From Candidatus Neoflavobacterium equi (lineage in GTDB: Bacteria > Bacteroidota > Bacteroidia > Flavobacteriales > Flavobacteriaceae), in NCBI GenBank assembly GCA_018065745.1, contig JAGHSS010000039.1, positions 1-7,563 on the forward strand: 7,563 nt of DNA. Direction: 5' to 3'. A program made the translations under genes and the position numbers. A model generated the notes under the pieces. That model was not told the origin of the DNA. It searched no databases and worked only from the letters and a program-made list of their open reading frames with translations. Below are positions 1-6,727 of the stretch, in pieces. The first letter of the stretch is position 1, and every line of letters begins with the position of its first letter.

Positions 1-139
1 GATTGTTTATAAAATGGTGGAAGTTACTTTTAGACAACTCCTCATCAATAGGGTACCCGTCAATAGCATAAAAAGTCTTCATGTGATTTATGAAGATGTT
101 TTCATCCTCCTTGTGTGCGTGTCTAAATGATAAAGCCAT
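1..139 (-). CDS. GNAT-family N-acetyltransferase, N-terminal part only (runs off the left edge)
   Basis: An ATG at 139-137 on the minus strand opens a frame of 46 codons with no stop before the window edge; the rest of the gene lies outside. The product starts MALSFRHAHKEDENIF and continues with an FYAIDGYPIDEE segment. Many small GNAT acetyltransferases begin with a similar arrangement: a first strand ending in R-x-A, then a helix starting with ED, then a Y-x-x-D-G-Y-P-x-D segment before the second helix. The acetyl-CoA-binding motif would lie beyond the edge, so the substrate cannot be guessed. The start lies only 6 bp after the waaA stop on the same strand, so it is probably cotranscribed with waaA. 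No clear ribosome binding site is visible, as is usual in Bacteroidota. The family call is moderate; that this is a real coding start is more certain. Confidence 0.62.
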   Translation of the reverse strand, partial: MALSFRHAHKEDENIFINHMKTFYAIDGYPIDEELSKSNFHHFINN

Positions 140-145
140 AGCAAT

Positions 146-1390
146 TTAATTTTTAGGTTGATACATTTTTAAATATTGAAGGATGGTTCCAGTTACATTC
201 TTATTCATTTGAGCAAATGTATTGGATATATGTCCTTGTTCTAATCTTTCATCCTCATTTTGAATAACCAAGTCAAGAATGTTTTTAAGTTCGGTATAAT
301 TGTTTACGCTATGGCATCCCCCCAAATCGATTAACGCTATGGCCTCTGCAAACTGTTTGTATTTAGGACCAATAATTATCGGTATTCCAAAAGTAGCAGG
401 TTCCAAAATGTTGTGGATGCCTTTTTCAAAACCACCACCAATATATGCGATGTCAGCATAGCTGTACACTTTTGTAAGTAACCCAACAGTATCAAGGAGG
501 AACACCTCAGATTGTTTCAATTTTTCAGGAGTCATCTCGCTGTAAACACATACATTTTTGCTGATACTATTTTTTAGTTGCGCAATTTGTTCCGGCTTGA
601 TATTGTGAGGAGCAAAGACAAATTTCACATGGTGAGTGCTGGTGTTGATGTATTGACTAAGCAACTTCTCATCCTCAGGCCAGGAACTACCAATAACGAC
701 AAGCGTTGAATCTCCTTTAAAATTGGATATAAAATCCACGGTATTGTCTCTTTCCAAAATAGTAGCTACCCGATCAAATCTTGTATCACCAGATATTTTT
801 ACATTCGTTAATCCAATCCCGTTCAACAGTTTTTTAGATTCTTCGTTTTGAACAAAGAAATACGTCATGCTCTTGATTGCATTTCGATAAAACGAACCAT
901 ACCATTTAAAAAATACTTGATTGGGTCTGAAAATCCCAGATATCAAAAATGTCGGGATGTTTCTGTTTTTTAATTCTTTTAGATAATTAGGCCAAAATTC
1001 ATATTTAATGAAAAATGTCATTTCTGGATGAACAGCATCTAAAAAGGAAGTCACCAAATCTGTGGTGTCCAAAGGAAGATAAACAGTGACATCAGCAACA
1101 TTATTGTCCTTGCGCACTTCATATCCAGAAGGAGAGAAAAAAGTCAGCACAATTTTATGATTCGGATATTGTGTTCTTAATCCCTCAATCACGGGAAGTC
1201 CTTGTTCATATTCTCCCAAGGAAGCAGCGTGAACCCATATCGTTCGATCTTCTTTTTGAATCTTGCTTTTGATCAACGCCAAAGTGTGTTTTCTACCCTC
1301 AATAAATAGTTTCATTTTGGGCTGAAACAACGCGACTGTTTTTAATAACTGACCCACAATATGAACCAGAACGGTATATATAAAATACAT
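146..1390 (-). CDS. waaA: 3-deoxy-D-manno-octulosonic acid (Kdo) transferase WaaA/KdtA
   Basis: WaaA is a GT30-family glycosyltransferase of the inner membrane. It transfers Kdo from CMP-Kdo to the lipid A precursor, starting the LPS inner core. I chose the ATG at 1390 (414 residues). A GTG at 1429 would add 13 residues, but from the ATG the protein begins MYFIYTVLVHIVGQLL, the hydrophobic membrane anchor usual for the family. The catalytic glutamate then falls at residue 60 in A-S-L-G-E, the position I recall for E. coli WaaA. Other marks are IKYEFWPNY (128-136) closing the N-terminal Rossmann half, the GDTRFDR segment (202-208), VIGSSWPEDE (232-241), FAPHN (259-263), and the C-terminal GGGFEKGIHNILEP (318-331) that binds the CMP-sugar. 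Length is normal (E. coli about 425). The frame is intact. It is divergent from the sugar aminotransferase and followed closely by the GNAT gene. I am confident of the function; whether one or two Kdo units are added cannot be read from sequence. Confidence 0.95.
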   Translation of the reverse strand: MYFIYTVLVHIVGQLLKTVALFQPKMKLFIEGRKHTLALIKSKIQKEDRTIWVHAASLGEYEQGLPVIEGLRTQYPNHKIVLTFFSPSGYEVRKDNNVADVTVYLPLDTTDLVTSFLDAVHPEMTFFIKYEFWPNYLKELKNRNIPTFLISGIFRPNQVFFKWYGSFYRNAIKSMTYFFVQNEESKKLLNGIGLTNVKISGDTRFDRVATILERDNTVDFISNFKGDSTLVVIGSSWPEDEKLLSQYINTSTHHVKFVFAPHNIKPEQIAQLKNSISKNVCVYSEMTPEKLKQSEVFLLDTVGLLTKVYSYADIAYIGGGFEKGIHNILEPATFGIPIIIGPKYKQFAEAIALIDLGGCHSVNNYTELKNILDLVIQNEDERLEQGHISNTFAQMNKNVTGTILQYLKMYQPKN

Positions 1391-1461
1391 AGATTTATTT
1401 TGAATGGCTAAATTACAAATTTTATTCACGAAATTTTAAGCTACAAACGCGTAATAATTTG

Positions 1462-1469
1462 TAATTTTG
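1462..1469 (+). promoter_or_regulatory. Putative Bacteroidota -7 promoter element for the aminotransferase gene
   Basis: TAATTTTG is an exact match to the Bacteroidota -7 consensus TAnnTTTG. It ends 20 bp before the ATG at 1490, which would give a transcript leader of roughly 15 nt. No TTG or TTTG sits at the expected -33 spacing, so this rests on a single box in an AT-rich region. I found no exact -7 box for the divergent waaA gene; the closest on the minus strand is TAAAATTTG, with three instead of two spacer bases. Confidence 0.45.
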
Positions 1470-1489
1470 TAAGGTTAATTTATTCAGAA

Positions 1490-2623
1490 ATGAGAAAACT
1501 TCAAATGGTTGACCTTAAGAGTCAATATGAAAAAATAAAAGAAACAGTAGATAGCTCTATTCAAGAGATTCTTGAAAATACAACTTATATCAATGGACCG
1601 CATGTACATGCTTTCCAAAAAAATCTTGAAACATATTTAGGTGTTAAGCATGTTATTCCATGTGCTAATGGAACTGACGCACTTCAAATTGCCATGATGG
1701 GATTGGATCTTAAGCCTGGTGATGAGGTAATTACAGCAGATTTCACCTTTGCAGCAACAGTAGAAGTTGTTGGTTTATTACAGTTAACTCCAGTTTTAGT
1801 TGATGTTGAAATGGACACGATGAACATTTCAATTGAAGCTTTAAAAAAGGCAATCACTCCAAAAACAAAAGCAATCGTTCCAGTTCACTTGTTTGGACGT
1901 GCAGCAAATATGGATGCGATTATGCAAATTGCAAAAGAGCATAACTTATATGTAATTGAAGACAACGCACAAGCTATTGGAGCTAATTATACGCATGCTG
2001 ACGGTTCTAAAACCAAAGCAGGTGTAATTGGACATGTAGCAGCTACATCTTTCTTCCCTTCTAAAAACTTAGGATGTTATGGAGACGGTGGTGCTATTTT
2101 TACTAATGACGACGCTTTGGCGCACCGCATTAGAGGTATTGTAAATCACGGGATGTATGAGCGTTACCACCATGATGTAATTGGAGTTAATTCAAGATTA
2201 GATTCAATTCAAGCAGCGGTATTAGACGCAAAGTTGCCTTTCCTTGATACCTACAGTGCAGCAAGAAGATTGGCAGCGTTCAATTACAACAAAGCTTTTG
2301 AAAACAATCCAAACTTAGGAACTCCTGCTTTTGATATGGAAGGGGATGACCATGTATTCCATCAATATGTAATGCGTGTAACTAATGGACAACGTGACGC
2401 TTTATTAGCGCATCTTCAAGCAGCGGGTATTCCTTGTGCAATTTACTACCCAATTCCATTACACAGTCAAAAAGCTTATGCTGACACACGTTACAAAGAA
2501 GAAGACTTCCCAGTGACAAATCAATTGGTTAAAGAGGTTATTGCCTTGCCAATGCACACAGAATTAGATGAAGAACAAATCACGTTCATCACTTCAACAA
2601 TTAATACGTTCTTAAACGCATAG
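1490..2623 (+). CDS. DegT/DnrJ/EryC1/StrS-family PLP-dependent sugar aminotransferase (WbpE-like)
   Basis: These fold-type I PLP enzymes transfer an amino group, usually from glutamate, to a keto group on a nucleotide-linked hexose, making amino sugars for O-antigen, capsule or glycoprotein glycans. The family signature is complete in 377 residues: MVDLKSQYEKIK (6-17) at the N-terminus, ANGTDALQ (59-66) for phosphate binding, VIEDNAQAIGA (155-165) with the PLP-nitrogen aspartate D158 and ring-stacking Q161, SFFPSKNLGCYGDGGA (187-202) with the Schiff-base lysine K192, GVNSRLDSIQAAVL (232-245), and YYPIPLHSQ (319-327) near the substrate site. From memory it resembles Pseudomonas WbpE, which aminates UDP-3-keto-GlcNAc uronic acid at C3, more than the RffA or ArnB types. 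That substrate is an inference, because no partner dehydrogenase, oxidoreductase or acetyltransferase of that pathway is in the window. It is flanked by waaA (divergent) and, beyond the cob genes, galE, which fits an envelope glycan role. A strong terminator follows. Confidence 0.9.
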   Translation: MRKLQMVDLKSQYEKIKETVDSSIQEILENTTYINGPHVHAFQKNLETYLGVKHVIPCANGTDALQIAMMGLDLKPGDEVITADFTFAATVEVVGLLQLTPVLVDVEMDTMNISIEALKKAITPKTKAIVPVHLFGRAANMDAIMQIAKEHNLYVIEDNAQAIGANYTHADGSKTKAGVIGHVAATSFFPSKNLGCYGDGGAIFTNDDALAHRIRGIVNHGMYERYHHDVIGVNSRLDSIQAAVLDAKLPFLDTYSAARRLAAFNYNKAFENNPNLGTPAFDMEGDDHVFHQYVMRVTNGQRDALLAHLQAAGIPCAIYYPIPLHSQKAYADTRYKEEDFPVTNQLVKEVIALPMHTELDEEQITFITSTINTFLNA

Positions 2624-2640
2624 TTTAAATATACAATACA

Positions 2641-2675
2641 AAAGGCGGTACCCATAGAGTTACCGCCTTTTTTTT
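2641..2675. terminator. Intrinsic terminator, probably bidirectional, between the aminotransferase gene and cobC
   Basis: A perfect 10-bp inverted repeat, AAAGGCGGTA (2641-2650) and TACCGCCTTT (2661-2670), encloses a 10-base loop. On the plus strand it runs straight into a T-tract (2668-2675, with more T beyond an A at 2676), a classical terminator 17 bp after the aminotransferase stop. Read on the minus strand, the stem sits just past the cobC stop codon (2674-2676) and is followed by TTTTGTATTGTA, a weaker but usable U-rich tail. One hairpin can therefore end both convergent units. Confidence 0.88.
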
Positions 2676-3243
2676 ATTTTTCATCATTGCTAATTTCATC
2701 CAAACGCCATCCCATTTCCTTGCTGTAATGCAATCTTATATGGACACCAAAATCAACTGCTATTTGAAATGTTTTTTTCAACTGTATTTCCAAAACATAT
2801 GCAAGCACACTTCTCAAAACACCAGCATGCGTGACCAATAGAATTTTTTTGTGCTCCATAGTTTCCAGTGTTTTCATGAAATCACGAACACGCTCAAACA
2901 TCATCTGGTAAGATTCCCCATTTGTAGGAGCTGTATTCACATAATCAACATACCAAGGAGTAATTTCTGATGCAGGAATTTCCTGCCAGCCTTTCCCTTC
3001 CCAAGATCCAAAATTCAACTCCATTAAGTTTTTGTCTTCAACAAAGTTGACATCAAAATTCAAGGCGAGCAGTTTACATCTTTTCAAAGGGCTACTGTAA
3101 ACCACATCAAATTCTTTGGGTAATTTCTCAGTGTATGCATTCGCGTATTGATGGTATAAATGGTTGACATCCACATCCAATTGACCATAGCAAATCCCTT
3201 TTCCAATATCTGGTGGACTGTGTCTTATTAAGTGAATTTCCAT
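2674..3243 (-). CDS. cobC: Alpha-ribazole phosphatase (histidine phosphatase family), CobC-type
   Basis: The protein belongs to the histidine phosphatase (phosphoglycerate mutase-like) superfamily. The N-terminal LIRHSPP (5-11) carries the RH signature with catalytic H8; R55 follows in SSPLKRC (50-56); MELNFGSWEGK (74-84) is the second conserved block with acidic E75; GES (109-111) and LVTHAGVLR (136-144) with H139 complete the active site. At 189 residues it has the usual CobC length. The superfamily acts on many phosphates, so the assignment depends partly on context: it is the last gene of a cobT-cobS-cobC operon, and its ATG lies inside the end of cobS (16-bp overlap, ATGGAAATTCACTTAA), which favours translational coupling. 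CobC removes the 5'-phosphate of alpha-ribazole phosphate, or of adenosylcobalamin 5'-phosphate, at the end of nucleotide-loop assembly. The stop lies inside the T-tract of the shared terminator. Confidence 0.88.
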   Translation of the reverse strand: MEIHLIRHSPPDIGKGICYGQLDVDVNHLYHQYANAYTEKLPKEFDVVYSSPLKRCKLLALNFDVNFVEDKNLMELNFGSWEGKGWQEIPASEITPWYVDYVNTAPTNGESYQMMFERVRDFMKTLETMEHKKILLVTHAGVLRSVLAYVLEIQLKKTFQIAVDFGVHIRLHYSKEMGWRLDEISNDEK

Positions 3244-4004
3244 ATCAAAATAAATCCCAAATAGATTAATACTTCACAAACCTGTTGTACAGTTCCCAAA
3301 CAATCCCCTGTATATCCACCGATGTGTTTTTTAAAATACCAACCCAAATACCATTTTCCCAAATATCCGATGGGAAGAATCCATAAGAATTTCAGGGGCA
3401 TCAAGAGCACTAAAGGAATCACAGCCAAGCACAATCCCCATAGGGTTGCAGTCAACGGAATTGGTTTGTTTGCCAAAGGTTTAGATTTACTAACATCTAT
3501 ATCCGTTACATAATCATGTGAATGTATCATCAGACCAGAGAGAAATCTGCTACTTGAATGCGCAATAATTATCGCAGACCCGATGGTTGCAATATCAATA
3601 TCAACAAGAGCTTGCAAGCAGGTAAATTTCAGCAATAAGAGCAAAATCATACCCAGCACACCGTACGCACCAATTCTGCTGTCTTTCATGATCGTCATGA
3701 TTTTCTCCTTCCCATATCCACCACCAAAGCTATCGCAAACATCAGTAAAGCCATCCTCGTGAAAGCCCCCAGTAATCAATACAGAGACGATCAGCGACAA
3801 GACGATTCCAATATTGGGTGTAAACAAATAACTTCCGATTCCAAAAACCAGCGCATTCAAAATCCCTACAACCAATCCAACAGCACTGTAGTATTTTTGG
3901 CTTTTATTCATGATTTCCTCAGAATATTCCAACTCAAAAGGAATTGGAATCCGAGTGAAAAACATCAGTGCAGTACAGAAATAGGTAAACTCTTTTTTAA
4001 GCAT
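3228..4004 (-). CDS. cobS: Adenosylcobinamide-GDP ribazoletransferase (cobalamin synthase) CobS
   Basis: CobS is an integral membrane enzyme joining AdoCbi-GDP to alpha-ribazole (or its phosphate), releasing GMP and producing adenosylcobalamin (phosphate). With the ATG at 4004 the protein has 258 residues and starts MLKKEFTYFCTALMFFTRIPIP, the usual opening with the F-x-T-R-I-P motif (15-20). An in-frame ATG at 4052 would add 16 residues and overlap cobT by 44 bp; I prefer 4004, which leaves a 4-bp gap after the cobT stop. GGFHEDGFTDVCDSFGG (79-95) contains the D-G-x-x-D-x-x-D acidic motif expected to bind metal and substrate, and KDSRIGAYG (107-115) follows. GGYTGDCLG (229-237) is the conserved C-terminal motif. 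Hydrophobic stretches near 43-62, 65-80, 115-130, 139-157, 188-204, 206-224 and 245-255 suit a polytopic membrane protein. Function is clear; the exact start is the only uncertainty. Confidence 0.93.
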   Translation of the reverse strand: MLKKEFTYFCTALMFFTRIPIPFELEYSEEIMNKSQKYYSAVGLVVGILNALVFGIGSYLFTPNIGIVLSLIVSVLITGGFHEDGFTDVCDSFGGGYGKEKIMTIMKDSRIGAYGVLGMILLLLLKFTCLQALVDIDIATIGSAIIIAHSSSRFLSGLMIHSHDYVTDIDVSKSKPLANKPIPLTATLWGLCLAVIPLVLLMPLKFLWILPIGYLGKWYLGWYFKKHIGGYTGDCLGTVQQVCEVLIYLGFILIWKFT

Positions 4005-4008
4005 TTCT

Positions 4009-5025
<1,017 letters not shown>

Positions 5026-5027
5026 TT

Positions 5028-5045
5028 ACTCTTAGAAACAAGAGT
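5028..5045 (-). other. Small hairpin in the predicted cobT leader
   Basis: ACTCTT (5028-5033) and AAGAGT (5040-5045) are perfect inverted arms around a 6-base loop. In the cobT transcript this stem would lie about 15 nt upstream of the ATG. It is short and AT-rich enough to be chance. It is noted because the leader is otherwise unstructured and no cobalamin riboswitch is present. Confidence 0.25.
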
Positions 5046-5061
5046 GGGTAAGTTTTAAATA

Positions 5062-5086
5062 TTTGGTTGTCTCAAAAATAACCAAA
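5062..5086. repeat. Inverted repeat TTTGGTT-N11-AACCAAA in the cobT/galE promoter region
   Basis: TTTGGTT (5062-5068) and AACCAAA (5080-5086) are perfect 7-bp inverted arms with an 11-bp spacer, placing arm centres 18 bp apart, close to two helical turns. The repeat covers the predicted cobT -7 element and the predicted galE -33 element. This is the geometry of a dimeric repressor operator, but chance in AT-rich DNA is possible and no regulator gene is nearby. Confidence 0.35.
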
Positions 5087-5097
5087 AAATCATTTTG
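5067..5097 (+). promoter_or_regulatory. Putative galE promoter
   Basis: TTG (5067-5069), a 20-bp spacer, then TCATTTTG (5090-5097), which matches TAnnTTTG except for C in the second position. Transcription would start near 5103, leaving about 40 nt before the galE ATG. No better -7 match lies between cobT and galE on the plus strand. It shares its DNA with the divergent cobT promoter. Confidence 0.38.
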
Positions 5098-5104
5098 ATG
5101 CCAA
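5073..5104 (-). promoter_or_regulatory. Putative promoter of the cobT-cobS-cobC operon
   Basis: On the minus strand TTG (5104-5102) is followed after 21 bp by TATTTTTG (5080-5073), an exact TAnnTTTG element at a spacing within the range reported for Flavobacterium promoters. Transcription would start near 5067, giving a leader of about 54 nt before the cobT ATG. That is far too short to hold a cobalamin riboswitch. Confidence 0.55.
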
Positions 5105-5144
5105 TTCTTAGTACTCTATATTAGAGCAATCAAAAAACTACTAT

Positions 5145-6179
5145 ATGAAAATACTTGTTACAGGAGGTTTAGGATATATTGGCTCACATACTGTGGTTGA
5201 ATTGTTGAATCAAAATTATCAAGTTGTCATTGTAGACAATCTATCAAATACTTCGCTAGACGTTTTGGACGGCATTTATCAAATCGCCAATGTAAAACCA
5301 GATTTTGAATTGCTTGATCTTAGAAATAAGTCAGATGTGGAATTCCTTTTTAAAAAATACGATGGATTTGACGGAGTTATTCATTTTGCTGCATCCAAGG
5401 CTGTAGGAGAAAGTGTAGCCAATCCCTTGCATTATTATGAGAATAACATCAACTCTTTGGTGTACTTACTTCAAGAAGTTTTAAAAAATCCAAATACTGC
5501 TTTCATTTTTAGTTCTTCTTGCACCGTTTACGGCCAGTCAATTGAGCTACCGATCACTGAAAAAGCGCCTTTCCAAACAGCCTTATCGCCATACGGAAAT
5601 ACAAAGCAAATTGGGGAAGAGATTATTGAAGATGTAGTAAAATCTTGCGGTTTAAATGCCATTTTACTTAGGTATTTTAATCCGATAGGCGCACATCATT
5701 CCGGTTTAATAGGAGAGCTTCCACTGGGGATTCCTCAAAATTTAGTACCCTACATTACCCAAACTGCATTGGGAATTAGAACTGAATTAGCTGTTTTCGG
5801 TAATGATTATAACACAGCAGACGGTACGTGCGTTAGAGATTACATTCACGTTGTTGATTTGGCCAAAGCCCACGTCATTTCCCTGGTTCGTCTGTTGAAT
5901 CAAAAAAACGTTACCCCTTTAGAAGTGTTCAATTTGGGCACCGGCAATGGCCATTCCGTACTTGAACTGATCCATACATTTCAAGTGGTTACCGGAGTGA
6001 ATATTCCTTACAAATTTGTAGATAGAAGAGCTGGAGATGTGGAATCTGCCTATGCAGACACCCAAAAGGCTACTGATATATTAGGTTGGAAAGCAAATCT
6101 AACCCTAGCAGATGCCTTAAAATCAGCCTGGTTATGGGAACAAAATCACACGAGTAAAAAATTGGCGAACACCAAATAA
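5145..6179 (+). CDS. galE: UDP-glucose 4-epimerase GalE
   Basis: GalE is a cytosolic extended short-chain dehydrogenase that interconverts UDP-glucose and UDP-galactose through a 4-keto intermediate with bound NAD. The 344-residue protein starts MKILVTGGLGYIGSHT with the G7-x-x-G10-x-x-G13 NAD-binding loop and has D31 after the second strand for the adenosine ribose. FSSSCTVYG (122-130) contributes the active-site serine, and Y150-x-x-x-K154 (SPYGNTK) is the catalytic pair. RYFNPIGAH (176-184), FGNDYNTADGTCVRDYIHV (218-236) and the RRAGDVESAYAD block (294-305) are the usual GalE C-terminal motifs. In the last block A302 aligns, by my manual alignment, with E. coli Y299 and human C307, the gate residue for N-acetylated sugars, so the enzyme may also epimerise UDP-GlcNAc/UDP-GalNAc. 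Length is typical (E. coli 338). It is monocistronic, divergent from cobT and closed by its own terminator. With waaA and the aminotransferase it suggests envelope glycan synthesis. Confidence 0.95.
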   Translation: MKILVTGGLGYIGSHTVVELLNQNYQVVIVDNLSNTSLDVLDGIYQIANVKPDFELLDLRNKSDVEFLFKKYDGFDGVIHFAASKAVGESVANPLHYYENNINSLVYLLQEVLKNPNTAFIFSSSCTVYGQSIELPITEKAPFQTALSPYGNTKQIGEEIIEDVVKSCGLNAILLRYFNPIGAHHSGLIGELPLGIPQNLVPYITQTALGIRTELAVFGNDYNTADGTCVRDYIHVVDLAKAHVISLVRLLNQKNVTPLEVFNLGTGNGHSVLELIHTFQVVTGVNIPYKFVDRRAGDVESAYADTQKATDILGWKANLTLADALKSAWLWEQNHTSKKLANTK

Positions 6180-6187
6180 TAGTAAGG

Positions 6188-6217
6188 ACGTATCTCCAAT
6201 GAGGTACGTTTTTTTTT
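6188..6217 (+). terminator. Intrinsic terminator of galE
   Basis: ACGTATCTC (6188-6196) pairs with GAGGTACGT (6201-6209) in a 9-bp stem with one T-G pair and a CAAT tetraloop, followed by an unbroken T-run to 6217. It begins 8 bp after the galE stop. On the minus strand there is no T-tract, so it acts on galE only. Confidence 0.9.
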
Positions 6218-6322
6218 GGGCGTTACCCGGGAATTTCGCTGCGCTCAAACCCGGGTCGCGCTTTCCGCTTTATCTTTGGCTGGGAAAGCCCAGCCAAAGG
6301 ATGCCGCTTCAATCGCTAACGC
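6218..6322. repeat. GC-rich flavobacterial intergenic repeat element (REP-like)
   Basis: This stretch is clearly more GC-rich than its surroundings and built from ordered palindromes. The ends carry inverted GCGTTA (6220-6225) and TAACGC (6317-6322). The left module is ACCCGGG (6225-6231) with CCCGGGT (6250-6256) around an 18-base loop. The right module is a perfect 11-bp stem CTTTGGCTGGG (6274-6284) / CCCAGCCAAAG (6289-6299) with an AAAG loop. CCGCTT occurs directly repeated on both sides of the right stem (6265-6270 and 6304-6309). The pattern GGGCGTTA ... CTTTCCGCT ... ATCTTT-hairpin-AAAGGATGCCGCTTCAATC ... TAACGC matches what I remember of a multicopy intergenic element in Flavobacteriaceae; copy number in this genome cannot be checked here. 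It starts directly after the galE terminator and ends 21 bp before the DUF3037 stop on the opposite strand. It contains no plausible gene. Confidence 0.72.
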
Positions 6323-6343
6323 GTGAAACCTTCATTCCATCCA

Positions 6344-6727
6344 TCAAGATACAAGCTCTTGATACAAGTCATTAAAAGTTTGTTCTAAATTTTCAGTTAA
6401 TCCAGGATGAGGTCTTGAAGTTTGAATGCAGGAACTTTTAATTGCCGTCAACCATCTAAAGCGTTCCGCAATTTCAAAAGCACCTATAGGGCCACCATTC
6501 TTACCTCCATTTGCAGTCAGTTCAAATCCTTTAAGGTGTAACTCCAACTGTTCCAAGTCAAAATCTTTGCAAAATGCTCTTATTTTATCTTGTGGTATTT
6601 CATATTTAAATTGAATGAATTTTTTTCTCTTGCAGAACATGATCAACCCTACATTAATGAATTCTTCGCGTTCAACCTTCGGTAAAACTCGAATTATTGC
6701 ATATTCATATAAATGTTTATCTTGCAT
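6344..6727 (-). CDS. DUF3037 domain protein, partner of the HipA-like kinase
   Basis: This 127-residue protein matches my memory of DUF3037: a YEYAIIRVLPKVEREEFINVG block (7-27, Y-x-I-x-R-x-x-P-x-x-x-R-x-E-x-x-N-V-G) near the start and FEIAERFRWLTAIKSSCIQ (83-101) followed by TSRPHPGL (102-109) near the end. The molecular function of the family is unknown to me. There is no signal peptide or membrane segment, so it is probably cytosolic. Its ATG overlaps the stop of the upstream kinase gene by 11 bp (ATGCAAGATAA), so the two are surely cotranscribed and probably translationally coupled. The same kinase-then-DUF3037 order is one I recall from other bacteria, suggesting a functional pair. The length is that of the bare domain. 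No terminator with a T-tract follows on this strand; the GC-rich repeat downstream could instead stabilise the 3' end. Confidence 0.8.
   Translation of the reverse strand: MQDKHLYEYAIIRVLPKVEREEFINVGLIMFCKRKKFIQFKYEIPQDKIRAFCKDFDLEQLELHLKGFELTANGGKNGGPIGAFEIAERFRWLTAIKSSCIQTSRPHPGLTENLEQTFNDLYQELVS

Noticed and set aside
3322..3513. Plus-strand open frame of 63 codons
   Set aside because: Lies wholly inside cobS on the opposite strand; the translated peptide shows no domain, and the cobS frame has clear family motifs.
5114..5126. Small palindrome CTCTA-TAT-TAGAG, with flanking TTTTGAT/ATCAAAA (5093-5099, 5129-5135), upstream of galE
   Set aside because: Stem of 5 bp with a 3-base loop and distant AT-rich arms; too weak to claim a regulatory structure.
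6188..6322. Terminator for the minus-strand HipA-like/DUF3037 operon
   Set aside because: The hairpins here are not followed by a T-tract on the minus strand; the T-run at 6209-6217 serves only galE.
6348..6368. Short tandem repeat GATACAAG with 13-bp period
   Set aside because: Two copies only, at the 3' end of the DUF3037 coding sequence (LYQELVS); most likely chance, with no sign of expansion.
6426..6614. Plus-strand open frame of 62 codons
   Set aside because: Antisense to DUF3037 codons that carry the family's conserved blocks.
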